64,000 bases of DNA, taken from the NCBI GenBank assembly GCA_963921425.1, contig OY992832.1:8742001-8806000 (forward strand). Direction: 5' to 3'. The position numbers were made by a program, and so were the translations under genes. Position 1 is the stretch's first letter. The number at the start of each line of letters is the position of its first letter. The stretch comes from Dryas octopetala. Taxonomy: Eukaryota; Streptophyta; Magnoliopsida; Rosales; Rosaceae. Shown here one piece after another: positions 23,286 through 35,275 of the stretch. The notes beneath the pieces were generated by a model, which was given only the letters and a program-made list of their open reading frames with translations, was not told where the DNA came from and ran no database searches.

Positions 23286-26200
23286 TCATTTGGGTCCTTT
23301 AGTGCTAAAGAGAGAGTTGCAGTTTTTTCTTCTCTTTGGTTCAGGCTCACCTAACTGCAATGAAACAGAAATCTCTTCATCAGAGCCACTCCGGAATGCT
23401 GAAAGGTTTTTTGATACTGGTTTTTCCTCTTGAATGCTTTGATTCACTGGAGATCCGCTGGCGAAACTCGAAATGAACTGGTGTTCTACATTCAGAGCAG
23501 TTTCAACACCATTTTCTATGTGAAAGTCACTATGCATGAATGGTCGACTCTGTCCCTGACAGGACTCACCTTCAAACGGAATTTGCTGAAGATTCAAACT
23601 GAGAGGTCCAAAGCTATCTTCTAGCTTATCTTTAGATGGAGCCCGGACAGCTGGGGATGACTCTCCAACTGTGGAATCAATCCCAGCTGCTGAAGCATTT
23701 CGTTGCTCTTGGATTGCAGCTGTGTTAACAATAAATTAGCAGATGAGTCAGGAAAATATGCTGGACAAAGCCATCTGTCAGCAAAAACATAGCATTCCAT
23801 CCCCTTTTTTTTCTAAGAATACACACAAAGAAGATTTAAGACTTAATGATGAGGTAGCTTTTTTCACAACTGTAGCCTTTCCCCTTTTTTTTGGGGCCCC
23901 ACCAGGTGGGGGAGCATGCATGCTAAATAACTGTTTCTGTTATTTTGCCCTTAGCATTTGACCACTTTACTACCATAAAATCTACAAATCTATATCTTGA
24001 TCATTTTTACTGTTTTGATAAGAAATGAATATAAATTTATATATGAAATGAATACAAGAACATCCTTAAAATAATCATGAAGCAAATTTGCTCTTCATGA
24101 TTATATGAAATGAATACTGCTTATTGTGCTGATATCTTGGAAAGTCATGAAGCAAATTTGCTCACAAGTAACCATGAAGACATAAAACATGAGTGGTAGT
24201 AGTAGTAGCACCTTAGTTGTGGCAGAACAAAAATATCAGAACCAATTAAGAGGGAAAAATCAATTGGCTGGTTCAGAAGCACAAACCTTGAAGCCCTTCA
24301 TTGGTTGTTACCAGATCAAGCTCAAGGAGGTCAAGAAGGCGCCCAAGATCAACTCCACTAGTCCAATTTTCAGGTGGTTGGCCAACTTTTAATTTCAAGC
24401 GACCACGGTTAGCTGTCCCACCCCAAATGATCCCAACCGGTCGTGGCTTCTCCCCATTCTGACCAGTTAATAGAATGAGGCTTCCACTATCACCTTCAAG
24501 ATCGAAACTCTGTTGATTCTCACCAACAACAAGAAAATCGGTAAAGAAACAAATCCCTTTTTCATCATTGTACTCTAGGGCATACGCCATGATGGTCCCA
24601 GTAGTTAAGCCCGAACTTCGCCCAACTTTTGTCACTTGCCTTCCAATGAGACTGTTGATTGGAGACTGCAAGTCTATGATGTTGACATCACCAATCTCAC
24701 CTACACCTCTTACAGTTGTAGTTACATTTTTCATGTTGAAATCTTCGGAAAAAGGAATGAAGGCACCATCAGCTCGCACAAATGTTTCTGCAGGGGCACC
24801 AAATCGTAATGGGCATGTGTCGGGGGTCAGAACACAATGAGAAACCCATTAGCACAAGTGTGAAGTTAAAGACAAATGAGAAACTATAATTATCTTACTC
24901 CAGAGTGCTACTCAAATTCAACTCAACTGTTGGGGAAATCAACCAAAGAAATCAAGGATATTTCTTAACTGGAAAATAAGCTTAACAAGGCTAAATCAGC
25001 ACAGGGTGAAAAGACCAAGGAAGATAATTTATCCAAAGTTTTAAACTTAACCACCTCAAGTTGGTAAACATTCATCAATGTAGAACCAGCTCACTGTTTG
25101 CACACCAACCAGAACCAAAGTATGCCGTGCCTTATATTTTTTGAGCCAATCTGTGCCTTCTTAAGCTAAACATTAGTTGTCTGTTTTTAGTATCTTGTAA
25201 TCATTGAGAAAGCAATGATAATGGGGGCTTAACATATTGCAGTTATACATTTATTTATAAAACGGATGAAGTTCTGCCTTAAACTTTTGTACCAAGTTGT
25301 GCGTTCCTGATACTGATCAGTTGACTGTTTTTAGTTTCTTAGACGATGCAGACACAAGCTAAAGTATTGCGACAGAAAACTATTGGGCTATTTTGCGAGT
25401 GCAACGCACATGATACATACATGTAAACATCAAACAAAGTAATCCCATTTGTATTCACAAAATGGTTGTCCTAAATCAAGCAAGCTCCTAGTGTCCTTTT
25501 TTCCCCTATCTTCTAGAAACACTTTCAAGCTCATAAATAAGAACTGTTGACTATTTGCCACCTTAGATGCATGTAAGCTTTACTGATGACCCAAATTTGG
25601 AATTGCATTACCTGGGTTTGTTCCAGCAAAGATGCCATACCAAAGATCATCTGTAATAAAAGATGTTGCCCTCTCCACAGCACCAAGATACACCCCAGGT
25701 CCAAGGCTTGGGGGCAAAGGGTGAAACATTTTCTGGTTTGGATAGTCCAAATCAACTGCCACATGCCGATTTGTGAGAAAACCAACCTGTCGGTTTCCTG
25801 TTCTGCTTTTAACAATAGCACCCAGAGTTCCATAAGTCTCCTGGCTTGCAACCTAAACAAGCAAAAAACAGATTAGATGATTTTAGCAACCAGTTGAAAA
25901 ATAAATAACTCAGTGTATAGATAGGTCCCATCAACAAATTTGAGGTTTAGGGCATGATAAGTTTTGTTAGTTTACCACTATTCCAGAAACTCCTAAAAGC
26001 TTAAACTGTAGGGGTGTAGGGCAGCTATTGTTCCTCCCTAGCACTAGAGAGTGCAACACATGAAATTCAACATAAATTGAGAGGTTGCAGTGGTAGGGGT
26101 ATGAACTCAAGACCTCCCGCTTCGACATTCTTTAGTAGTTGATATTCCCCGTAAGTTTGAGAAATTTGTAACAAGGCATGACCTTCATTAAATTTATTTA

Positions 26201-27451
26201 AAACATTTAACTCTTAAAAAACAAAAGACATCTGACACCTTTTCAAATGATTGTTATTTTGAATTACAGTGGATTATTGGATTGCGTCAGATTGAATTAA
26301 TTTTAGTTTACAATTTTAAATTGGTTAAATTCTATAAAAGTTTTCTTTATACATGCATGCCATTAGTTTGAATACAACAGAACTTTTACTGCAGAAGATG
26401 ACAGCAATTTTCATAAGAAAATACCTGGGAACCAGAACCAATGCATGGATCACTTCCCCTCAAGCCATCTGCGAGCTCTGTGTACAGCTGCTCTTTAGGA
26501 GTTGGAGCCGGAGAACCATAGTAGGAAAATTCCACAACATCCACATCACACCATACACCTCCTGGCCCCTGCACCATTTTTTTTTAAATGCAGAAACCAA
26601 ACAAAACAAGAACCTAGTCAAAGATCAAAATAAGCAATTAGAATAATAAAGCATTTAATATCCTGACACCCATCTCATAAAAAAAAAAATCCTGACAATT
26701 ATTTTCTTCTTAAAAGAACTTACAAGTTTTTAACAAGTCAATAGTTTAACGATTCTCAACCAATTTACAAAATTGCATTTGTTCAACCAATAGAAAAGTA
26801 AACAAATCTTATCATTCTGACCAGCAACATGATTGATGTGAAAAAATAGATTAATTTACCTATGATTAAATAAATAATATGTAACTAACCTTAAATATAG
26901 CAAAATATATAATGTGAAATCTAAAAATCAAAGTATAGCAAAAAGACACTGAAATTTTCCACCTCAAGGGCAGCAGGTAGATACTGCACACGGCTGAGCC
27001 ATTGCCTGTGAGCTTTACGGGCAACAAAGACAAGAATGGCTGGAATATCTGTTAAGACACCCTTTCGAATCCGAAACCCAATTGCCGTGCCAAGACTAAA
27101 CCGACGCAAGATCTTGCTATGGAATGCCCTAATGGTCATCAGCTCAAGCAAGGTTGTAGCCTGCAGACCTGATGGCAACTGTCCCAAGGTTTCAGGAAGA
27201 ACACCCTTCTGAAGGTTACCAAAATAGTTTGCCCTATCTTCCGCTGCATCATTTAACCGACTCAACGTAGGCCATGAGAAGTAGGCAGTCTCAGAGTGTT
27301 GACCACTTGATGCAAAAGGCTGGAGGGCAGGTGGACTTGACGAAGGCAGATTAGGATGACTGCAGTAATTCCTTTCCAAATCTAGAGCAGACTCCTCGGT
27401 CTGTGTTGATCCAGAGTGATGAAATCTTAAATCTAATCTGGTTCTTTCCAT
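23286..27451 (-). CDS. NAL1: NARROW LEAF 1-like trypsin-type serine protease
   Basis: Five coding exons on the minus strand, 26963-27451, 26425-26568, 25612-25852, 24287-24787 and 23286-23719, give 602 residues, close to the usual NAL1 length. The protein begins MERTRLDLRFHHSGSTQTEE. The protease-type triad is visible: His241 in FLTNRHVAVDL, Asp298 in VRADGAFIPF, and Ser392 in LEGDSGSLILL. The C-terminal region after residue 458 is variable and ends in a basic, nuclear-signal-like EPKRRKNC. Rice NAL1 is known to control leaf width, vein number and yield traits through proteolysis of regulatory targets. A spliced 5' UTR is likely, since a TGTAG acceptor lies just upstream of the ATG. The upstream region (28.2-28.6 kb) contains a (GA)n tract and a short tandem repeat. 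Intron 4 carries a small duplication (24075-24163). Confidence 0.92.
24075..24163. repeat. Short duplication in NAL1-like intron 4
   Basis: TCATGAAGCAAATTTGCTC occurs at 24075-24093 and again at 24145-24163. The word ATATGAAATGAATAC is also repeated nearby. The core GCAAATTTGC is palindromic, and the first copy extends to a CATGAAG...CTTCATG hairpin. Confidence 0.7.
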
Positions 27452-28280
27452 CTTCCAGCTCTCCTACATGATATAAATTCAACATCTCTAAAAATATCCA
27501 TATTTATAGTTAACAAGCACCAAATCTAAAAATATAACCTAAAAATTCTTTCTTCTTCTTGTTCAGTCTTTAAAGACACTTAGAGGTTTAGAGACACAAT
27601 AAATAAAAGTAAAAAGTAAAAAAACAGACAAGGAAGATATATCTGACCCAAAAAAAGAAGACAAAAAAGATATAGAGAACGGGAAAGAAAGGAAAGATAA
27701 AAGACTACTATGAGATAACTAAACAAAAAATATGAAAATGTTAGCATGATGGAGAACTATACAAGTTCATAAAGAAAAATGAATCAGTCTAATCTGAATC
27801 AAAATTCTAAGAGAAAGGTGGAATGTTGAATATAAATAAGGGAACCTCTTTTGACAGTCTACGGAGAGAACACATAAGCTCTCTAACCTCTTGTCTCGAA
27901 GGAAATGCTAATATAAGCTGTCATTTCTTAAATTAGTGAAAATTCCATACATTTAATTATGTCAAGCATGCCAAGACAAACTATGAAATTCAAGTCTTAG
28001 CAACTATCATATTTGAAAATGCATCCAGAAAACCAGAAAAAAAGAAAATTTAATAAATAATGAGCGCCTCACTCTGCTTTAAAGCTCAAGAGGGATAGCA
28101 AATTCTTCAAAAGGTATCTGAAGACATGAAGCCCACATAAAGTCTGGAACTTCAAGGAAATTAATGAATACCCATATATACGCAATAAAAAAAGCATCCC
28201 CTTTCTCATGCAGAAATAACATACAAAGAACAGAATTAAAGCACAAAAGGGACAAATGGGATTAGCTGCTTGCTAAAAGC

Positions 28281-28281
<1 letters not shown>

Positions 28282-28347
<66 letters not shown>
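28282..28347. repeat. (GA)n microsatellite upstream of NAL1-like gene
   Basis: About 33 GA units. Read on the gene strand this is a (CT)n tract in the presumed 5' UTR or promoter. Confidence 0.95.
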
Positions 28348-28348
<1 letters not shown>

Positions 28349-28470
28349 AAACCCATATACCCATTTCATTAAGTAGATAGACCTTCTTTTTTTTTTGGCC
28401 ATTATTAAGTAGATAGACCTTAAATGAGCAAAACGGTCAAAGATTGTTCATACTGGAAGAAGATACTGAA

Positions 28471-28553
28471 CCCAGAAAGCACAAAACCGAAAATTCACAT
28501 CTGTGCAAACCCAGAACCCAGAAAGCACAACACCCCAAATTCACATCTTGTGC
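28471..28553. repeat. Tandem repeat upstream of NAL1-like gene
   Basis: Two copies of a 36-37 bp sequence starting CCCAGAAAGCACAA and ending in a TTCACATCT..TGTGC string, at 28471-28506 and 28517-28553. They have few differences and a period of about 46 bp. Confidence 0.75.
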
Positions 28554-29488
28554 AGAAAGAAGTTGAAGGCATATTCAGAGAGAACTCACTGATAAGCAAT
28601 GGTGGAGCTGTGATGGAGGGCTCAAAACAAAGCCCCTTGAAGACTTTCATGCCCTAGTAAAGATCTTCCCGCACACCCATCATCTAGAAGATCATGATTA
28701 TAAAACATGAGCACTTCATCAGATAATCTAATAACCATCCAGCACAAAGATTAGTAATTTAGTATTGTATGTGTGCAAAAAGAAGAAAAGTGAGAGTAGA
28801 ACAGCTATATTTAGAAAGAGAGCTTTAAAGAATGAGGTCTTTCTATAGTTTGGACTTTGGACTTTGGACTTAACAGAGAGACCATATAATATCTAGTATC
28901 TGGTATTGTTTTATAATAATACATAGAACCATTTAGTAGTATTTGTTTATAGCACCCTTTTTCCTTTCATTTATTTCTCTTTTTCTTTCCTTTTTGCACC
29001 TCATCACATTTCTTGGTGGGAAAAATTTAATGGTGGAGAGATGAGCAGAGAGGAAAATTGATTTTCTTGGATCCTATTGATATATTAATTTGGTGGTGGG
29101 GAATAGGGCCCCATCCATATTTGCTCCCCAAAAGTAGCACACTCTTCACCCCTAATAATTCAATCCCTATCTTAGCTACTGGGTTGGGGTAGTAGAGTGA
29201 GTGAATTTCTTTTATTTTCTTCTTGCGTTCTCTTTAGTAATTGTAACTATAAGTCTATAATAGAGTTTAGCTATTTGCTTAATTCATCTGGTTTCTTAAT
29301 GCATTTGCCTTTTTGTTTTTTTAAGTTATAGTTAATTAAAGGTTGATAAAAATACAATAGGGAATGATTAGATGTGGGGCATGAGGGAGGGAGTTGGAGA
29401 CAAACCCTTATGTCCCTCTCATATAATATTATTACTTCTATGCTCTAATGGGTGTTATCTCAATAGTGACACTTCTCAAAGCCTTCCC

Positions 29489-29491
<3 letters not shown>

Positions 29492-29543
<52 letters not shown>
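29492..29543. repeat. (CT)n microsatellite
   Basis: About 26 CT units, with a second short CT run near 29650. Confidence 0.95.
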
Positions 29544-29546
<3 letters not shown>

Positions 29547-31131
29547 CATCATGTGCTACCTCCATTATTTTCCTTCACAAAGGCTATCTCAATAGTAGAC
29601 CTTGCTAAAGAGAATTGTCTTTCTAGAATCTAAATTCTCCCCCCCTCCCTCTCTCTCTCTCTCCATCCAATCAGATATCCCTTGCATTATCTTCACCTTT
29701 TTTCCCCCACATTATCTTCTTCATACATGATACATCTTTCAATTATCATATAATGATAATAATCAGTCTACTCATATTTAATTATTCACGCCAAAATTAA
29801 GATTATATGAGCGTTAAAATAACCATAGTACTTTCAAGATATTGTGATACAATTTGATATCCTAGTTATGTATTTCAAATTAAGATGAAGAAACCAACAA
29901 GCTAGCAATCACTTTTAGCCTGCAAAGACTATTGTTCAGGCCCTTTTAGTTGGAAGATTGTACTCTTTGGATATGTAACCTCTTTTGTCATGTATATATT
30001 TGTACTCTACACTTAACAATCATAAATTGCCCATCACAAGCATGAGGTACTGTTCACGAGGGGAGAAGGAAGAGAGAGGAATCAAAAAGCTCCTACTAGA
30101 GTCATCCTTAGGAAAATTTCCACAAGGCAATTATTGGATCACTGTCCACAATATGGGCTCCACCACAATGATATATATGATTCTTTTAAAAAGGAATTTT
30201 GATTTTGTAGGAGCACTCACACAAGTGTCCTTTGGTCCTACACTCCTACTCCTTATAAAAATTTTCTCTTTCTTCCTTTTTCTTGTCTTTTGTTTTTTCA
30301 TAATAGGCTGGCCAGTCTCCTGAGTCCTGTTTCAAAAATTGACTCAAGTCCTTGAAAAGCCGCCTTCATTATCAGCCACAAAGAAAAAAAGACAGAAGTA
30401 AAAACAAAACCAAAAAAAAAGAGCTCTTGTGGTCTATCAGTCTATGGATGATACATCTTTCCCTTATGAAGAGAAAGGCTGCAGCCTCAAATTTGCTCGA
30501 TGGGACTATCAGTGGGTGGAAGCATATCCCAACCATGAGATATAAGAAAGGTGCTCTCACAAATGTAATCCTTGCTTCCTTCCCTTCCTTCGGCCTTGGG
30601 CCTTGGCATGGGATATAATTTTGAGTGGAGCTTCCTGGTAAGACTAAAGAGAAAGTTCATAAAACTTTTACAGAGATCGAACTCTTTATCTATCTTAATT
30701 TTAATCCATTTTTCATTATCTTTTAGCGCTCAAACTAACTCAGATTTTTCTTCTTTAATTTGATGGCTAATCTACATTATTAATAATTTTTCAGTTTGAA
30801 CAAAGCCATAAGATGGGCATTATCCACAATATTCCTCAAAGAAGAATATTTTTTTTTCTCTTTTCTCTTTTTTCTTTTTGGGTCTGAGGATGATTAGGCC
30901 TACGGCCTACCACACACAACTTGGAAAAATTAAAAGTGAAGAGCCCAGTGGGCCACTTCACCTACTAGCCTACAAGGCTACAACAAAACACTTACATTTC
31001 AAAGCGCTGACGTGGCACGATTCCAGAGCGTCGCATTCGAACCGAAACTCCAGAGTCGGTCCAGAGTCCGACCTCCCCAATCCACAACCAAAAGAAAACG
31101 CAGCAGAAGACGATCAAACGAAAAAGCGTCG

Positions 31132-31437
31132 ATGTCGGCAGCGAAGGAACGGGCGACGGAGTTCGGAGAATGCGATCGGCTGCAGCGCGCGCTGATGGAG
31201 TGCCACCGGCGGGTCCCGGCGGCGGGTCGGGCGCGGGAGGCGGCGTGCCGGCACCTGAACCGCGGGCTGGCCGAGTGCTTGGTGTCGGTGGCGTGCCCGG
31301 AGGAGTGGGAGGCGGTTCGGAGCCTGTGTGGGAGTGGCGGAACGGGTCTGAAGCGCACTCAGTGCCAGCAGGCTCAGCTCTCGCTCTCGCTTTGCCTCTC
31401 CTCGCATCAACACCAACTCCACGCAAATGCAGAATAG
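31132..31437 (+). CDS. Twin CX9C (CHCH) mitochondrial protein, CMC1/COX19-like
   Basis: A single exon encoding 101 residues from MSAAKERATEFGECD to HQHQLHANAE. Two CX9C motifs are present: CDRLQRALMEC and CRHLNRGLAEC. Further cysteines follow (LVSVAC, SLC, TQC, LC). Twin-CX9C proteins fold as a disulfide-linked helical hairpin after import into the mitochondrial intermembrane space by the Mia40/Erv1 relay. CMC1/COX19-type members assist cytochrome c oxidase assembly or copper handling. The frame is open upstream to an earlier ATG at 31012, but the Arg/Ser-rich extension does not look like family sequence, and such proteins lack presequences. The gene is strikingly GC-rich compared with its AT-rich flanks. 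Which CMC/COX member it is cannot be decided by eye. Confidence 0.8.
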   Translation: MSAAKERATEFGECDRLQRALMECHRRVPAAGRAREAACRHLNRGLAECLVSVACPEEWEAVRSLCGSGGTGLKRTQCQQAQLSLSLCLSSHQHQLHANAE

Positions 31438-31997
31438 AAACAAATGTCATTTTTATTGGAATCGTTATCGTCAATTTGTAAATTTAGGTTTGATTTTGTT
31501 ACTAATCAGTGTAATCTAAGGACAACCCCCAGCTGACAGGATTTTCTGTAATGTTTTTTGCTACTGATGGTGGCCAAAATGAGCAGTTTTGGGTTCGGTA
31601 TTTTGTATTTCTTTTAAAAATAATAATAAAGTAAAATGGTGCAGTTTTGAATATACCAACACAACATAGAGAATGAGCAGAACAATAACAAACAACTACC
31701 CAAACAAAATGCTTCAAATTCTATCCATTACGTGAAAATAATACTCTTTTAAAAACTGATTTTGCTCCTTAGACTCTCCATAAGGATTGCATTATTTAAG
31801 ATTACATCGGAGTGAAGAAGGTAGTTAACAGTCTGATAACGTAACGTCTCCAGAAAGAGCATCACACATAGAACTTTTGAGATGCTCATCTCATATACAA
31901 ACACACAACAGCAGAAAAAAGAAAAATACAAACACACAACCACACAACCACAAGACACACATGATAAGTTTAGTTTGTGCTCTGCAGTTTATACAAG
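31438..31997. other. Convergent 3' spacer
   Basis: 3' flanks of the CX9C gene (+) and of the hydroquinone reductase (-). AT-rich, with nothing recognisable. Confidence 0.5.
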
Positions 31998-34135
31998 CTA
32001 TGTAGAAAACCTGTCTCTGTCATGAGGAGAAGAAAAGTCAATATCTGGGCCGCTAGGAATTATCCCAAATGGATTGATAGAGGGATGGCTTCCATAGTAG
32101 TGTTGCTTTATGTGATCTATGTTGACTGTGCGGCTCATTCCAGGAACTTGGAAAATGTCTTTTGTGTAGTTAAACACATTTGGGTATTCTCTGAGTAGCT
32201 TCTTGTTGCACTTGAAGTGGACTACGTAAACCTGTCACCATGCCAAAAACTTGGGCTGTTAAAACAGTGGAAGCATGTGACTGCAGAAGAAAATGCAAAA
32301 AACTTCATGCTCAACAAAGCATAAACCCAAAAATAGGATGTAAACAAAATTTGATATGCTTTGGATGTGATTAAAAACAAAATCTTGCATCTATATGGAT
32401 GTATTGTGGGTCTTGATTCTCTTGAAACAGTATGTGTTCATATATATTAGACTGAGAATTCTCAGTAGATTGGCTTAATTTAATGACAGGCATAAATCCT
32501 TTGCTTGAGAAACAAATATTAGTACCTCATCAAATCTTATAAGAGTGACAAACAACCGAATATCTGCTTCAGACAGTGTGTTTCCACACAAGTATCGTTG
32601 CTTGCTTAGTATCTCCTCGCATTTGTCCAAAGCTTCATACAACTGTTTCACAGCCTGAGGAAAGAAAGATCAAATGTGTATGAGAAAAAATGTAAACACC
32701 CGAACTTCCTCAATCAAACTAATTACAGCATGCAATATGTACCTCATTATAAGGCTCTTGCTTCTTCGCGAACCCACATTTATAAACACCATTATTTATC
32801 TTGTCATATATCCATTCATTAGTCTGATCAATTTGGGATTGCAAGTGATGAGGGTATAAGTCCAAAGCCGCATTTTCTGCTATGTCGTTAAATTCAGTAT
32901 TAAACATGCGAATAATCTCTGAACTCTCGTTGCTGACAATTGTTGTGAGTTTTTTATCCCATAGAACCTATCAAAGTAAACAGGTCCATCAATAACAAAA
33001 GCAAAATGAAAAGAAAGAAGGAAATTAAGAAACATGGAAAGGCCACTTAATAAGAGTAAACATACTGGGACTGTGTACTTTCCGGTGTACTTTGTACTGG
33101 CAATCTCATAAAGTTCTCTAATACTTTTTGCTCCATTCAAAGGGTCAGGTTCAGCTCCTGCTACCTCTGTATCAGAAGCAGGAAAAACCCACCCCATATG
33201 CTCATCACTCTCTTTTGTTCTTTCCCATTTGGGTTTGACCGACTGAGCAACAAACAAATAGACAAGATTAATTTGGCTATTACAATGTGAGTCTAACAAG
33301 GAAAAACTTAATATGCAAAATACCGTAAAGCTGATGGCTTTGTCAAGTCCTTTAATTTTCAAGTATGCAAGGCACCTGGAAGCCCAAGGGCAAGCATATG
33401 ATATATACAGATGATATCTTCCAGATTCTGCCGGAAATTGCGAATTTGGGTCCCGTGAAATAAAGTTACGAAATTCGGAAGCAGTTCTCACAAATGCACC
33501 AGATTGTGAGGTCTCATCCAGTGCAGATCGAGCCATGTTATAGTGTGCTGAAGAATCAATACATACAGAAATTAGTTTTACTTCCTATCATTTGGTTAAT
33601 TATATTTGAGTTCAATGAAATTAATGTCACCATCTTCTATGCTATAAGTAACACTTCTTAAAGACTAAAATTTTCCCCAACACACACACACACACACAAT
33701 CTATTGATGAAATTTTAGTAACAGCTTCTCCAATTCAGCTATAACTACATTTACCAAGAAATTTCAAACCTTGACTAGAAGAAATTTTCACCCTTTGAGC
33801 TCGGACTAATGGACAGTTGGATGAAACTTAAACCATACTCTTCTTCTTTTTCTGGGTGGTTACCCGATAATCTATTTTAACAATTCTTAGTTTCTTACCC
33901 ACTTGATTAATTTAACAGATATTCAACAATTCACAATCACCAAATGAATCAATCCAAGAAATAATACGAGCCACATACTGTAATCAAGCATCAAACAAGA
34001 AATTAGAATTCAGATAATATAAATCCAATAGTAAATGATTCTACCTTGAAGGGACCTGAGGAAGAGTAAAGGAGATGTTCTTGTTCGGTCAGTCAGACCC
34101 AGCGTTGCAGAGTGTCTTAAACAGAAAAGGGTCAT
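31998..34135 (-). CDS. Glutathionyl-hydroquinone reductase (xi-class GST-like), predicted organellar
   Basis: Six minus-strand exons, 34045-34135, 33324-33547, 33066-33242, 32743-32967, 32526-32654 and 31998-32231, give 359 residues. The enzyme family reduces glutathionyl-hydroquinones to hydroquinones. The catalytic Cys lies in [11 protein letters not shown] (Cys83), followed by the helical GST C-domain ([40 protein letters not shown]) and the subfamily-typical end ([20 protein letters not shown]). An internal ATG at 33536 ([15 protein letters not shown]) would give a 325-residue cytosolic form. I extended upstream because a spliced exon continues the frame without a stop. It reads [20 protein letters not shown] then [10 protein letters not shown], which is Arg/Ser/Thr/Leu-rich and acid-poor like a plastid or mitochondrial transit peptide. 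The two starts could both be used. The extension is inference; the core is firm. Confidence 0.9.
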
Positions 34136-34185
34136 CAGTCATCAGGTTACGTCATTATGACCCTGTTTCTGTTCTATTGCTTTTT

Positions 34186-34394
34186 ATTTGTATACAGTAA
34201 TGCTACACTTACTACATTTTTATACCACAATTGCATACCATCTTACATGGCATTCATACATTGGACACTACAAATTAAAAAATAAAACTTAAAAAAGAAA
34301 AAGGAAATACCCTTCCAGTAAAGTAATGACACATCAAGTGGAATACAAATATGGAAAAAAAAATGTGAGACAAATAGCATTATTGATTTGTATT
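34186..34394. mobile_element. Small MULE-like MITE (family D, copy 1)
   Basis: A 191-bp element at 34195-34385 with ends CAGTAATGCTA and TAGCATTATTG, inverted relative to each other. A 9-bp flanking duplication has one mismatch: ATTTGTATA at 34186-34194 and ATTTGTATT at 34386-34394. The inner words TTTTTATACCACAA and ATGGCATTCATACATTGG are shared with the copy at 59318-59519. It encodes nothing. Confidence 0.75.
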
Positions 34395-34571
34395 TCATGC
34401 GCATTCTCTGAGTCACTGACCCAGATGCATGTATCTGTTTTGGTCCTTTGGAGTTTGGTTGGATCACGCGTGCATGGCACGTGGGCGGCTCTGAAACGGG
34501 TAGTTAAGAGAGCAATTAACTTTATTACCAGAAGGTAATTGTGGCTGTGGATAATATTTTCGTTGAAATCT

Positions 34572-34573
<2 letters not shown>

Positions 34574-34617
<44 letters not shown>
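34574..34617. repeat. (CT)n microsatellite
   Basis: About 22 CT units in the spacer downstream of the PPR gene. Confidence 0.95.
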
Positions 34618-34620
<3 letters not shown>

Positions 34621-35275
34621 GAAGAGGGAGCCATTTGGTGAAGTAGATTTTAGTGTTTTTGTTCACCATAGATTAAAAAGTGGCACTTAGATTCTTAATT
34701 TGAGATTACAAATTGTGAGTTCTGCATATTTGTGTAGATAAAACCTTGGGAAGGATTAATTGCCCAACAGCTTTTCTCATATTGTTATGTACACAGGACC
34801 AAGATAAAATTGCAAAAAAGATAGCTACTGCTGATTATGTGGACTTCTTTCAAACCATTTCTGCAAGATCGCATTACAAGAATACAAAGTAAAAAACAAC
34901 CTCTTCATCACCAACTTAACTCATCAAGAGATATCCAACAAGATTGCATGGCAGGAAGATCCACTTCAATTATTCAGTACAGTTGGAACACTTTTTGATT
35001 GTTGTTCTCAAATTTCAGTTTTAAGTTACAATGGTACACAGCAACAAAGCTCCTCAAAGCACAAGAAGAATCATGGGCTTAGCTTGCTGGTTGCTCTCCA
35101 AGCTTTTCAGTTACAAATGGACATCGCATAACGACTCTGCCATCACCAGTGGAAGAGACACAAGAACTCAACTCCTTTGAAGATCGTCTTGTGGCCTGCT
35201 GCAGCAGTCCAACTTTTGAAGAACCCCAAATTTTGAGAGCCAATCAATTCAGCCATTTTCAGTATATTTCGGCTG

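Larger units (their letters stand above)
27452..31131. other. Divergent spacer between NAL1-like and CX9C genes
   Basis: Holds the 5' UTR and promoter of the NAL1-like gene, with a likely 5' UTR intron, a (GA)n tract at 28282-28347, a (CT)n tract at 29492-29543 and a triple TTTGGAC repeat near 28853. Near the right end AAGCCCAGTGGGCCAC (about 30938-30954) gives an inverted pair of site II-like GGGCC boxes upstream of the CX9C gene. Open frames in this stretch are short and have no domains. Confidence 0.5.
34136..35275. other. Spacer between reductase and PPR genes
   Basis: Contains a small MITE (34195-34385), a (CT)n tract (34574-34617) and the 3' flank of the PPR gene. Nothing else was recognised. 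Confidence 0.5.

Noticed and set aside
26085-26140. SINE-like GAGTTCATACC on the minus strand in a NAL1-like intron
   Set aside because: It matches box B poorly and no convincing box A is present.
31012-31131. N-terminal extension of the CX9C protein from the earlier ATG at 31012
   Set aside because: The Arg/Ser-rich extension is not a feature of the family, which is imported without a presequence. The 31132 ATG fits better.
30992-31474. Several overlapping open frames of 100-160 residues on both strands around the CX9C gene
   Set aside because: They are GC-rich shadows of the 31132-31437 coding region; only that frame has the twin CX9C signature.
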